Source: Tubulanus polymorphus
Taxonomy: Eukaryota; Nemertea; Palaeonemertea; Tubulaniformes; Tubulanidae
Length of the DNA stretch: 64,000 bases
Direction: 5' to 3'
NCBI RefSeq assembly: GCF_964204645.1
Contig: NW_027437432.1
Span: 1 to 64,000, forward strand
The translations under genes and the position numbers were made by a program. The notes below the pieces were generated by a model. The model did no database searches and was not told the origin of the DNA. It was given only the letters and a program-made list of their open reading frames with translations. This document shows positions 25,901 through 35,409 of this stretch, piece after piece (position 1 is the first letter of the stretch; every line of letters starts with the position of its first letter).

Positions 25901-28900
25901 TCCCAGGGACTATCTGTCTTCCATATCTATGAAACCGAGCCCTGATGTTTAATGGTTACATATTGATTTCTTAACGACAAAAACAAGAAAATCATTTATT
26001 TCGCTACAAAAGAAATCAATTTTCTACTAAAGGTAAAATCTGCATTATTTATTGAACTGTTCCGTTAAACAGGTCGATCACGATCAAGAAAATAATAGTT
26101 CCTTAGTAACTGCTCAACTGGTCTCATCTGTTATGGTAACCAGTGACAGCGCGATTATTAAAATGACCTTCACAGCATTAATTAATGACCTTCACAGATA
26201 TAAGATCCAGATCAACAATAATTTACTGAATATATTCTAAAATCATCAATAAACTAGTATCTCGTCAGAGTTTGTATCGGCACTAGATGACTCGTAGAGT
26301 ATAGTAGTAGCTTTATTGATAAAATCATTTGATTCTAGATTTCTAGATAGGTTGGCGCCTAAAGGGAGTGTAATATTAGCAACTGTTGAGTTAGTGAGAT
26401 TGGATGGGGACTGATGGGGGTAGATACTGTACAGTGTGATGTCACCGACTTCAAACAAACAGCACAAAAAAAAATATCAGCCGATATATTACTATCAGAT
26501 CAGCGTAACCCATGGCAACAGAGAATATAAACGGAGTGATGAATCTATTTATAGACACAGATTCACTGACAAGGAGTGGGAAGGGGAGAGGAGTGGGGAG
26601 AGGGAGTTAGTAGAGAGGGGTAGGGAGAGGGAGTGGAGAAAATGGGGAAGTGGAATGTGTCTAAGAACCCCAGTGTGGTCTAGATTTACACCAGACCCCG
26701 ACACACTCAGACCCCAGTGTGGTCTAGATTTACACCAGACCCCGACACACTCAGACCACAGTGTGGTCTAGGTTTACACCAGACTCCGACACACTCAGAC
26801 CCCAGTGTGGTCTAGGTTTACACCAGACCCCGACACACTCAGACCACAGCGTGGTCTAGGTTTACACCAGACCCCGACACACTCAGACCACAGCGTGGTC
26901 TAGGTTTACACCAGACCCCGACACACTCAGACCCCAGTGTGGTCTAGGTTTACACCAGACCCCGACACACTCAGACCACAGCGTGGTCTAGGTTTACACC
27001 AGACCCCGACACACTCAGACCCCAGTGTGGTCTAGGTTTACACCAGACCCCGACACACTCAGACCACAGTGTGGTCTAGGTTTACACCAGACCCCGACAC
27101 ACTCAGACCACAGTGTGGTCTAGGTTTACACCAGACCCCGACACACTCAGACCACAGCGTGGTCTAGGTTTATGGTAAGTTTCACATGGATTGTGCTGAT
27201 CTCTATTACCGGTATAATATTATATGATCAGATTAAAATGTGTTGTGTATTTTACTAAGAGGATTAGAGAAACTCAAACAGAAATCAATCACACGTTTCT
27301 ACTGCTTTCTACTGAATTTAATCCTCCTTCACTGGCAATTCAGCTGCTGATGATGGGAGAGACTGGGGTACTGATGAAATTCAGCTGCTGATGCTGGCGC
27401 TGGTGATGTTGGGAGAGACTGGGGTACTGATGAAATTCAGCTGCTGATGCTGGTGCTGGTGATGTTGGGAGAGACTGGGGTACTGATGAAATTCAGCTGC
27501 TGATGCTGGTGCTGGTGATGTTGGGAGAGACTGGGGTACTGATGAAATTCAGCTGCTGATGCTGGTGCTGGTGATGTTGGGAGAGACTGGGGTACTGATG
27601 AAATTCAGCTGCTGATGCTGGTGCTGGTGATGTTGGGAGAGACTGGGGTACTGATGAAATTCAGCTGCTGATGCTGGTGCTGGTGATGTTGGGAGAGACT
27701 GGGGTACTGATGAAATTCAGCTGCTGATGCTGGTGCTGCTGATGATGGGAGAGACTGGGGTACTGATGAAATTCAGCTGCTGATGCTGGTGCTGGTGATG
27801 TTGGGAGAGACTGGGGTACTGATGAAATTCAGCTGCTGATGCTGGTGCTGGTGATGTTGGGAGAGACTGGGGTACTGATGAAATTCAGCTGCTGATGCTG
27901 GTGCTGGTGATGTTGGGAGAGACTGGGGTACTGATGAAATTCAGCTGCTGATGCTGGTGCTGGTGATGTTGGGAGAGACTGGGGTACTGATGAAATTCAG
28001 CTGCTGATGCTGGTGCTGGTGATGTTGGGAGAGACTGGGGTACTGATGAAATTCAGCTGCTGATGCTGGTACTGTGATAAAACTGACAGCTAATGAAGAC
28101 TGACAAGATCCGGCTAATCACTACTTATAAAACACACATTGACAACGTGTAAGTGCAGTGAAACTAACCACCCTGTGGGGGGGGGGGGACTGACGGGACT
28201 GAAGTGGTTCACAGAGAGAGAGAGTGGCTGTGTCCTCCACTTCATATTGATATTTACAGTGGAAATTGCTCACTATCCACCTCTATACAAACTACATGTA
28301 CTGGGTGAGAAGGTGTCGTCATTAGTAACTAATCATAATTTTACTGAATTGTTGAGAAGAGAAGTTCATCATTAGTAATTAATCATAATTTAGTTTTCAC
28401 TTCACCCGTGGGACAGGGTAGGATACTAACACGCAATGGAACAAGTCTCATGATGGATGGATGGATGATCGACATAGTGTTATCCATATAACCCTCAAAT
28501 CGTGTTACCTTGTATAATCCTCAAAGTGTTACCCCTATAACCCTCAAATAGTGTTACCTGTATAACGTTATAACCATTTCCAACCGGATCATCCCAGGCA
28601 AATGTTAAAACCTGTCCCTCTGATAGTGTTACCGCTTGTAATGAAAATCCACTGCGAGATATCACTACAATATTCAACGGTCCTGAAATATAAAATATAA
28701 TTCCTCCAATGACATCATCGCAATGGTTGGTTCTAAAGTAGATCGGGTTTAACTCATTCAGGTTCTTACCTTTCCGTTCATTGTTTAGAGCTGAAACTTT
28801 TTTCCATGTTTTTTGACTGGCAGCTGACCGGGCGGATAAAACAGGTCGACTGGTCGCAGGTCGACTGGTCGCGGGTCGACTGGTCGTTGTGTTACTAGTC

Positions 28901-29001
28901 GATTGTTGAACTAGTTTAGGAGATTGACGAGTGGATGATGAAACGACTGATCCGTTACCGGACGGATCCACATCACCTTCAACTGAAGCTCCCGTTCCCA
29001 T
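3488..29001 (-). CDS. Giant multidomain cupredoxin-repeat / FN3-array / thioredoxin-like protein (58 coding exons, 3527 aa)
   Basis: ATG at 29001 and stop at 3488. I joined 58 coding exons by hand. Every junction has GT/AG ends, matching phases and no internal stop, and the total is 10584 nt. Domain order: N-terminal MGTGAS (myristoylation-type); seven cupredoxin-like repeats (about 82-795); a chitobiase/beta-hexosaminidase C-terminal-like module (796-882); two FN3 domains (918-1099); an acidic Ser/Pro-rich linker (1100-1536); about 14 FN3 domains (1537-3177); a thioredoxin-like domain (about 3190-3365) with WCLAS and a cis-proline-type GVPYIT; and a basic Ser-rich tail ending RKMRKDRY. There is no signal peptide or membrane segment, so it is probably cytoplasmic, perhaps membrane-anchored by myristate. 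I do not recognise the architecture and assign no function. Two adjacent genes (29001-15055 and 13866-3488) remain possible. Exons are listed in the block entries. Confidence 0.8.
5077..13866 (-). CDS. Large gene, exons 28-53: FN3 array (about 14 domains)
   Basis: Exons: 13866-13721, 13641-13475, 13175-13059, 12973-12832, 12449-12311, 12180-11970, 11757-11637, 11530-11333, 11158-10933, 10713-10573, 10479-10378, 10299-10204, 10108-9923, 9843-8915, 8839-8692, 8326-8116, 8037-7842, 7720-7361, 7216-7038, 6939-6759, 6666-6493, 6406-6281, 6156-5959, 5872-5791, 5550-5414, 5234-5077. Typical signatures: IVIEWSLPHPP, VCLEWDGYE, HLTWQTPQQYG, IQLAWDPPKEHG, IVIRWKPPTVYG, IQLAWNKPV, IVWGEPRIHGQNKIKGY, VRVRWTDP, and repeated GYKV.VDG(K/Q)Q turns. 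The 929-nt exon 9843-8915 holds at least two whole FN3 domains. A 148-nt Ser/Asp/Glu-rich spacer exon follows it. The array suggests an elongated scaffold; no enzymatic motif is visible. Confidence 0.8.
7255..7327. repeat. Intronic 32-bp repeat, about 2.3 copies
   Basis: ccacgtgtcagttacaactg and its flank (agtccacagat) are repeated with one base change in the intron between exons 45 and 46 of the large gene. Confidence 0.85.
8343..8617. repeat. Intronic minisatellite, about 32-bp unit, 8 copies
   Basis: Units built on gggtcaactgtgagataac followed by an A-rich linker, in the intron between exons 42 and 43 of the large gene. Two linker variants alternate (taaaag and aaccag/aacaag). Confidence 0.9.
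12480..12568. repeat. Intronic 19-20-bp repeat
   Basis: About four to five copies of ccattccataggcagaatc in the intron upstream of the exon starting at 12449. Confidence 0.85.
13204..13322. repeat. Intronic 23-bp repeat, about 5 copies
   Basis: Tandem copies of caaatcagctcctcattgtt (plus tgt) between exons 29 and 30 of the large gene. Confidence 0.9.
14300..14660 (+). repeat. Degenerate repeat cluster with telomere-like AACCCTAGGGTTAG palindromes
   Basis: Three or four loose copies of a module holding gattggtctagag, a variable stretch, and a CCCTAGGGTT palindrome. It lies downstream of the alternative terminal exon. A related cluster lies in opposite orientation at 32690-32960. Confidence 0.7.
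15055..15566 (-). CDS. Large gene, alternative terminal exon (short isoform, 1657 aa)
   Basis: The acceptor TATTGAAG precedes 15566. The phase-1 entry continues exon 27 in frame and stays open to TGA at 15055-15057. The encoded C-terminus includes KGPWMNKLKTVAGARMAVDY and a basic helix, KKKKDLGKILYKLEREK, ending RQKQRKG. Downstream minus-strand AATAAA hexamers at 14239-14244 and 14046-14051 could serve it. An internal CAG|gttaac after HRKSQ is in phase 0, which does not fit the next exon's phase-1 entry. So this is either an alternative last exon or the end of a separate gene. Confidence 0.6.
15648..18498 (-). CDS. Large gene, exons 25-27: acidic, Ser/Pro-rich linker
   Basis: Exons 18498-18331, 18025-17903 and 16520-15648. 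No folded domain was recognised. The 873-nt exon 27 encodes EEEVEEEVEEEVEDREE, Ser/Pro/Lys-rich stretches, a helical segment around ATEIINKLTDLK and NMMSKLREVLDD, and a second acidic run (EEEIIDEDEEES). Exon 27 ends in phase 1, which fits both downstream choices (15566 or 13866). The intron before exon 27 is almost filled by the 30-bp array at 16575-17462. Confidence 0.75.
16575..17462. repeat. 30-bp minisatellite, about 29 copies
   Basis: A highly homogeneous array of agtgtactctggtctcatag plus atacagtgtac fills most of the intron between exons 26 and 27. Rare variant units (aaacagtgtaac; ggtcatatag) recur at spaced positions, which suggests higher-order duplication. Confidence 0.95.
17580..17800. 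repeat. Two short AT-rich tandem repeats
   Basis: A loose ttactgggtattacaggtat-type repeat (17580-17665), then four copies of a 17-18-bp unit, gtatcagttctatagact (17735-17800), in the same intron. Confidence 0.7.
18083..18145. repeat. 14-bp repeat, about 4 copies
   Basis: agtaggctctatca-type units in the intron just upstream of the exon starting at 18025. Confidence 0.75.
18577..19722 (-). CDS. Large gene, exons 21-24: first FN3 pair
   Basis: Exons 19722-19597, 19511-19359, 19116-18952 and 18679-18577. Two FN3-like domains each show the B-strand Trp (EVFWDPPP and AIIWMS), a GY(K/E).YLNG turn (GYEIYLNGIS, GYKVYLNGKQCG) and a closing tyrosine-corner segment (GGRTYDIWLEV, LDIVYRVAVMA). Each domain is split by one intron at the same place, after the GY or NGKQ turn, which suggests internal duplication of a two-exon unit. 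Confidence 0.75.
18868..18942. repeat. Duplication abutting the exon 23 donor
   Basis: Two copies of agtaactggactcagctcag plus gtggatta lie immediately beside the donor of the exon ending at 18952. Confidence 0.75.
19825..20421 (-). CDS. Large gene, exons 18-20: chitobiase-C-terminal-like module and acidic spacer
   Basis: Exons 20421-20267, 20190-20084 and 19927-19825. The sequence VVKLTCQTVDAKIFYTLDGS followed by LPEPH and LFVIRALAVSDS matches the CHB_HEX_C (PF13290-type) beta-sandwich often appended to surface or cytoskeletal multidomain proteins. It is rich in cysteine (DCPDICSD, GVCDRG). The third exon is an acidic Ser/Glu-rich spacer that leads to the first FN3 pair. Confidence 0.7.
20535..20785. 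repeat. Compound 16-20-bp minisatellite
   Basis: Mixed units of ggcactgtaccactcg and ggacgctgtaccactcg in the intron between exons 17 and 18. The open frames seen across it are products of the repeat. Confidence 0.9.
20799..29001 (-). CDS. Large gene, exons 1-17: N-terminus and seven cupredoxin-like repeats
   Basis: Exons: 29001-28770, 28682-28558, 25764-25646, 25261-25043, 24938-24894, 24799-24713, 24446-24278, 24081-23889, 23703-23557, 23328-23171, 22828-22712, 22492-22380, 22208-21984, 21751-21667, 21527-21414, 21123-21043, 20955-20799. Each repeat follows GF.P..L.V..GD.VWW.W, a variable insert, then PG.YYY and a final beta strand (for example GDRVWWSWDKNN, GDQVWWSWKTNS, NDRVWWVWQTSA, then TPGVYYYSDHS). 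This is the greek-key cupredoxin pattern. The His/Cys/His/Met copper set is not complete in any repeat; the seventh is closest, with EEHNIVH and EFCVASQG. Domain identity is inferred from pattern, not from a profile search. The intron between exons 2 and 3 is 2.8 kb and made largely of two minisatellites. Confidence 0.8.
21573..21660. repeat. GA-rich simple repeat
   Basis: About nine gagagagga-type units in the intron between exons 14 and 15. The strand is purine-only. Confidence 0.9.
22532..22662. repeat. 18-bp minisatellite, 7 copies
   Basis: aggtcctcacagctcagc-type units in the intron between exons 11 and 12. Confidence 0.9.
22876..23165. repeat. 51-bp minisatellite, about 5.7 copies, beside the exon 10 donor
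   Basis: Units contain actaggaggaagatggatag, then agacagacagatagacaggt. The last partial copy runs into the minus-strand donor at 23166-23170. Confidence 0.95.
24453..24690. repeat. 42-bp minisatellite, about 5.5 copies, starting at the exon 7 acceptor region
   Basis: Units aacagattcttcacaatgtc plus gaccagttcaatataagaca. The first copy overlaps the pyrimidine tract just upstream of the exon starting at 24446 (minus), so the array appears to have grown out of the intron 3' end. Confidence 0.9.
25231..25382 (-). repeat. 56-bp triplication containing an acceptor and the exon 4 head
   Basis: Copies start at 25231, 25287 and 25343 (56-bp spacing). Each holds 31 bases of the start of exon 4 and the same TTCTAG|TGCCGG acceptor. 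Only the copy nearest 25261 is followed by the rest of the exon. The other two are decoy acceptors with exon stubs. They carry a derived G (tacggcg) where the true exon has tacagcg. Confidence 0.9.
26660..27170. repeat. 45-bp minisatellite, about 11 copies
   Basis: Units tctaggtttacaccagaccc plus cgacacactcagaccacagt, in the 2.8-kb intron between exons 2 and 3 of the large gene. ccacagcgtgg, ccacagtgtgg and ccccagtgtgg variants are interspersed. Confidence 0.95.
27350..28075. repeat. 56-bp minisatellite, about 13 copies
   Basis: Units ctgatgaaattcagctgctg, then atgctggtgctggtgatgtt and gggagagactggggta, nearly identical, in the same intron as the 45-bp array. Read in any frame it is a repeat, not a gene. 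Confidence 0.95.
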
Positions 29002-29017
29002 TATTTATCAATCAATA

Positions 29018-29740
29018 TCTAATTTAAATAAAATATCAATATTTTAAAATTAAAAATATCAACAATTGAAATATGTTTTTTTTTATGAAAAAAATAGCGT
29101 TGACTCCAAAATAAATATCAGACAATGTAATATTTTCAGGTGTGTTACTTGACTTCCTGTTACTGATTACACCAATTATCAGCTTAGTTGCCCTCGGCAA
29201 CAAACGACTTTATACGAACAATGTATTTCTAAAAGCGACAAAAAATATTGAGCAGAAATTTCAGGCGTCTTTGATTTTGATAAAATGAATGGTGAGGAAC
29301 AAAAATTTGGAAAATGAGACTAAAAGCTAGAATTTTAATCTAATAACAAGAGAATTATTGATATGTGACTGATAGAATTCAATCAATATCATTTACTTCA
29401 GATAAACAAATAATTATTAAACATATTGAACGATTTATTGTCATTATACAAATATTACCCACACTTACTTATACAAACAAGTGCCGCTAATATTCACAAA
29501 CAAGTGCCGCTAATATTCACAGACAAGTGCCGCTAATATTCACAAACAAGTGCCGCTAATATTCACAAACAAGTGCCGCTAATTCACAGTATAATTTGGT
29601 ACAAATTCCATTGTTTAAGAATAAGAAAACCTACCTGAAATGAGATATCATAGTGAAGCAGTGTACTGTGTTTGGTTACTATGCTTTCATTGAACACACC
29701 GCACGGCACTGGTACCTGCCGCCCGCCCAGTAACTGTAAT
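29018..29740 (-). promoter_or_regulatory. Putative 5' UTR exon and leader intron of the large gene
   Basis: A minus-strand donor CATTTCAG|gtaggt ends at 29635, and an acceptor AAATTAG lies just before 29018, 17 bases upstream of the ATG. Together they suggest a non-coding first exon ending at 29635, with its start uncertain (about 29740), spliced to 29018. The inferred intron holds a 23-bp minisatellite at 29473-29590. No promoter motif was recognised. Confidence 0.4.
29473..29590. repeat. 23-bp minisatellite, 5 copies
   Basis: acaagtgccgctaatattca units upstream of the large gene, inside its inferred leader intron. Confidence 0.9.
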
Positions 29741-32700
29741 TAATAAATTAAATATTTATTATTTATTTCAACACGATGACTCTCCCCATACACCCCCTTT
29801 CTCTCTCTTAACTCCCTATTGGATATATAAATCAGATGTGCTATGACTTGAAGTCTAACTGTAGTTACAAATACTGCATGAATATATCTTCAAATCTCAG
29901 TGCAACAAAACGAGCAGATTCCGGTCTATAGCTAAATATAGAGAGAATCTTCCTCTAGATGATTAACACGGTGATTCCACCTACTCATCCCTCCTCCTCT
30001 CTCAACCTCCCCCAAAACACAGGTGATCCCCATTCTAAAAATAAAATGGTATCCATATTAACCCTAACCCAGGGTAACCCTGTTAACCCTAACCCAAGGG
30101 TAACCCTGTTAACCTTAACCCAAGCCCATCATCTAGAGAAGACAGATTTTGAGTAATTGAACTGAATTTATTTAATCATTTATCAAATTAATAAATAATT
30201 TTAACAATCTGTGAGTGATAAATAATTAATATCATCAATTCAGTCAGTTAACAGATACTGGTCTAGTGAGCAATCATTGTGTCGACCATTAACTATTCAT
30301 CAGTAACACCTCAGCACTACATTCATTCATTCATTTCTGCTTCTTTTACACATATCTTAAAAATACATTCATTTGGAAACATCAAACTGTTAAATCACAA
30401 TCACTGTTTTTACTGTGTATTGACTTGGAGTCACAAACAGTCTAATTAAACGTACGTACAACTAGAACCTACTTTCAAATATACTCTAAAAAATTGAATG
30501 GAGTTAAACTTATTTTGAAACTGAATCCAGGAGAAGTGAGTTAGGTTTATAACATCACCTTGCCAAACACCAATTTAGATCAAGTTTGATTTAGACTGGT
30601 TTCAATGTGTGTTTTATTTCTAGGTGACGTTGGAATGAATGGATGCGATATAAATGTCTATTTAAATCATTCAAAACGGCGTTAAATAGAAAAACAGCTT
30701 TGACAAATAAAAACACGACCAGTTTCTAAAGAGTGGAACTCCTACTGTCAACAATTTATAAAATACCTAAAAGTCCTAGATACGTGAAACGACAATGGAC
30801 CTCTAGGTTTCTGTATGATAAAGAATAACTATAAATATTCAAAGATTATTCCAGAATTTTATATCAAAATCAAACAAACGATAAAAATATTTTACGATCT
30901 AAAAACTTGCAGTAAATCGAGATTCCTTTGGTTCTGTTGAAACATAAATTCTGTCGTTGAGATTTCATCTTTTTAAGAAGTTTCGTTTTAATCTATTTCT
31001 GAATGTGTAGATTTTCAAGCAAATTTAAAATGAATATTTTTCACAAATTGACATAAAACAATTTGAAGGTATTTGATTAATGTTACTTTAATAGCACCTA
31101 CCTGACGTACACCAGGCCAAGTTTTAATCAATTTTAATGATTGATTCCTACTTATAAAACCTTTTTCAATTCTATTTTCCAGAATGAAATATATATAAGA
31201 GCTTTATGACTTTTGGAATTTTTATTTCATATTTATGTCAAACCAGTCGAAGCTTTCATTTCTATATATGTATAATATATAGCGACATAAAAAGGCGTCC
31301 GTTGTATGAAATACTCAATCACCATGGAGCGAAACAACTTTCTATAACAAATGACTTTATCTTAAAAATTTCACGTTCAATTGACCCAATTTACGACAGT
31401 TTTTCAGTGGTTTTCATTACATTGAAATTAAAACGAGATTTATTTCAATGATCTAATGATTCTCAAGGTGTCTAGCAACCGCAGAGCGTAAATAGATCAA
31501 TTTATATTTTATTGAAATTATCGGGTTCAAGAGGTTCAAATGAATTTAAAAGCGTTTAGCAGCGAATAGAGATTAATCGATAGGACTCAGGAGGGGAAAG
31601 GGTTAAATTATTGGAAGCGTTAAAGTCTATAAACTTAGTTTTATTTATTCATTGTAAAACAATAAATCAATTTTCTAATTAAATCTTTTTTTCTTGTACG
31701 GCATTTGATAAAATAGAAACTGATAAAGTTTCATGGATGGAATTTTCTACTGTAGGATTAGATCCAGTTCTTCAGTTCTGGGTTTAGTTTAACTCTATAC
31801 AATTTAAAATCAATTTATTTTCAATGTTTTTAAGTTGAATATTGTTGAACTGAAGCCACAACTAAAAGTTCGGGCGCCAGGGAACCGAATCAGGTATTTC
31901 ATGACCTTCTTGGTAGAAAATTGGACCAATTGCATTTGAAGAATTTCAGGCTATGTGTCCTTAGACAAATATTTCAGAATATTAAACTCAGCATGAACCA
32001 AATTCCTAGTGAAACAAGTTTAAGGAAAGAAACGCTCGACACGCACGCAATGGTATAAATAACAGGTTATTCACTAATGAGGCTTTTATAAAATATGGCA
32101 GTCAACATGGCAGCCATTAGAGTCAGACGTGGTTACACGGCTATTTATATGAGATTTTTAAATGTAGACTCGAGACATTATAAACCCCTAACCTCCTAAA
32201 CATTACATGTCTCCAATATTACACAAAGTGAAATCATCAGTCCACGAGTTCAACGAAGAGAAATGAGTTTGAATGAAATCAGACATTTTTATTTAGATTT
32301 CATTTCAGGGCTGACAAAGAATTAGTCTCTGAAACTAGTTGGCTGTGTGATGATAATTGAAAGTCATAGGATTTAGACTGAGATGTCAATTCTCCAATAG
32401 GTTCAGCTCCTTCCATTCGAGTAGAAAGGGCTTTTAGCTTTTTATTATGAAATTACTTTAATATCGGGCGTGATGTGTTAATTAATGCTTGAGATATTAA
32501 GTTCTATTATTAAGGACATCCATCCCAATGTAGGCCTACATGAAGTTTTAATCAGCCCCAGTCAACAGGTAGTAATGTATTGTAACCTATTGTAGGGTAT
32601 TGTAATGTATTGCAGCTGATTCTGTGATATGTAACATCAGAATTTTATCGATATAACTTTGGAATAAATCAAAGTTATGAGACTTGATGAAACTCTAGGT

Positions 32701-33600
32701 CTGGCCTCACTTGACCAGTAGTAACCCTAACCCTAGGGTTAGTCTATTAGTCCGAGAGGTGATGTAGCTAGGGTTAGTAAACCACACTAACCCTAGCTGT
32801 GGCCTGTATCATGTGATCACTCTTGACCAATGGCGTAACCCTAACCCTAGGGTTAGTTTATTTCAACCCTAGGTGAGGTACCTAGGGTTAAACTATAGGT
32901 GTGACTAAAGTTGATTTGCATCACAGAGGACCTGAGCTCTTGACCAATGACAGTCTATTGACCAGTCAGTAAGCCATGTGTAGACTCGTCTGTTTGTTTA
33001 TACAGATCAGTATCAGCTGCTGCAGCCTCCTACCCACCCGGACCTTGACTTTATAAGTTCTTAAATTGAATGTCTGATGCCATAGTTATAAACATAGCAT
33101 ACACTACAACCAACAAGGGAACAGGTGGCAGTCGCGGGGCGCAGTGTGACTGTTGTGTCACTTCCATCCTTCTTGAAATCCATGACATAGCCTACCTACC
33201 AACAGTGACTATTGTGCCAATTTAAAGACCCCTTACTTCACGGAATCAACCTCTTGTATGATATGAGCAGCTGGAATGAGATAGGCCAATTGAATCAGTG
33301 ACACATATCGCGCGCCGGACGCGACGGGTCCAGTAGCCAGTCTCTCTCTCTCCGCTCCCATCCCGGCGGCCCGCTTCTCATTCAAAATATATTAACTATT
33401 TGTATATTTGTTCCACGATAAATTGACGCCAAAATGTGTTAAATAAATATCTGTTACTTACATAAAGAGACAAACGGTAGAACTGTATTTAATGATAGTT
33501 TAATTAAGAACCGTTCGATTAGGCGAGCACTGGTCTCCGCGTTTCAACGACTGAGTAATGATTGTTTACACTCTATATCCATGCGACGTCACAACGATTA
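29741..33600. other. Upstream spacer of the large gene, no coding exon supported
   Basis: AT-rich DNA with a telomere-like patch at 30058-30122 (taaccctaacccagggtaac), a degenerate telomere-like cluster near 32690-32960, and a short CpG-rich stretch at 33305-33370 (cgcgcgccggacgcgacggg). I see no exon with a conserved protein signature on either strand. Confidence 0.5.
32690..32960 (-). repeat. Second telomere-like repeat cluster, related to 14300-14660
   Basis: In reverse orientation it shows attggtcaagag, then a gatcacatgatacaggccac-type stretch and CCCTAGGGTT palindromes, in the same order as the cluster at 14.3-14.66 kb. It is a dispersed, decayed repeat family. Confidence 0.65.
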
Positions 33601-35103
33601 TAAACACATATAAATATATTACTCCTCTCACTAAAACACGTCATTCCGTTCTAATAAAATTCTCTCTATTTTATCTTTGAATAATTATGATCAATTTTAC
33701 GAGATGAATTATGATTTACTGGTGAAAATAGAGTTTTTATTCATGTCACATCGATTTCGGGCGTTCAATTAGTTCATCATTCGAGCGACAGAGGGAAGCA
33801 CTGGCTGGTACTAATGAGTTTAACTAATTAAAGAATCAAAAAGCTCCGTTAAAAGCAAAAACACGAACGCACATTTATATTTTTACAAAGTTTTGATATT
33901 TTTATTCTTTTTATTTTATAAAATGAAAACATTCTACAGGGTTTAAAAGCTAACCAGTATTTTTTTATTTTTTTTATTTTCAAAATTTACATGATTACTG
34001 AGTTGTTTTTTTTGTATTTGTTTGTAATTATTGCACAATTTTAAAAATTATTTTCATTTACACAAGTAACGGTTTGATGTTGTTACGCCAAGCATTTCAC
34101 TACACAGTGACTCTTTAGGGACTCTAGTAATTGAACTGCTGAACTGAGTCCTGAAACTGAGTTCTACAGCACAGCTCAGAATCCAGTAACACTAATGTGG
34201 AACTGGGTACCAGTACCGTACGTGCATCCACTGAGTAACCACTGATCAGATCATTGACCAAAATAACTAAAAAATAGTCTTATTCTAAAATATTTCATTC
34301 TCAGATTAAACCTATAAGTTGAGATGTAGTTGACCTAATGTCGAAATGCAGCCAAATATAATTGAAGTAAATTCTATCAGGCAACAATTCAATGTTCTCA
34401 AATTAACCGAATTCTGTTGAATTATTATTCATTTCAATTACGTATGATACACCTACATTCAAACATTACTGGCGCAACGCCAATTTTTGGGTCACAAGAT
34501 AATTGATAATTATTTTACTGGAGCCATTTTTCAAACATTAACAAAAACATATTTACAATTTTACAAGTGATAGATTCATTCTGTATAGTTCAGACAGTTA
34601 CCCTGGTCAATGTTTGGATTCTGACCTATGTCAGCCGTTACTCAAAGTTAAAAACATTTGTATGTTTTATCTGACATCAAGGTGTATTTTGATTTTTATA
34701 CAGTGCATAAGGCTGAGCTGGGCACTGTTTGGTGCTGGGAGCATTTCCTAATCACATCATATGAAAAATATCCAGCGCGATCACACAAGTTCTTGATCAT
34801 TAGGGATCACGAGAATGTAACTAAAAAAGCATTGATAATTTCAATCACCTTCCGATTAAATTCATAATGACCACAAAAATAAACTTTCAAAGTATGGATA
34901 ATTTTGATAAAATTGGACCGTGATCACCTTCAGATCATATGCATGGTGATCGCGATACCTAACTAGTAAAGTATTGATGATTTTGATCAAATCAGCATCT
35001 GATCAAAAGTTGTTCTAACTCGCTCGTATGATGGGGCAGTGTTAAAATTCTAGTTGAAACTCATGAAATGTTTAACAAGTGCCATGATTTCAGTCATCAT
35101 AGA

Positions 35104-35177
35104 GGCGGAGGGTGGCCCGGGGGCTGCGGCCCGAGGGCAGGTGGAGGGTGGCCCGGGGGCTGCGGCCCGAGGGCGTG
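35104..35177. repeat. GC-rich duplication
   Basis: Two copies of ggagggtggcccgggggctg plus cggcccgagggc in an otherwise AT-rich stretch. Confidence 0.85.
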
Positions 35178-35409
35178 GTGGTTTATCTCTTCAAATGCAA
35201 ACATTTTAGACTCAAATTTCAGATACCGGTATGTTTTGATTTATTTGATCGATGGAATATCGGAGAGACAGGAAGTTAGAACTGATGTGATTCACGCGTC
35301 GTCAATTTTACACTTGACTGAAAGAAACTCGTTATTCCCTACAAAGCACATTATAATAATTACAAACAAGACAGGTTTCGAAATATACAAAAACAAAAAT
35401 AAGTTTCTT

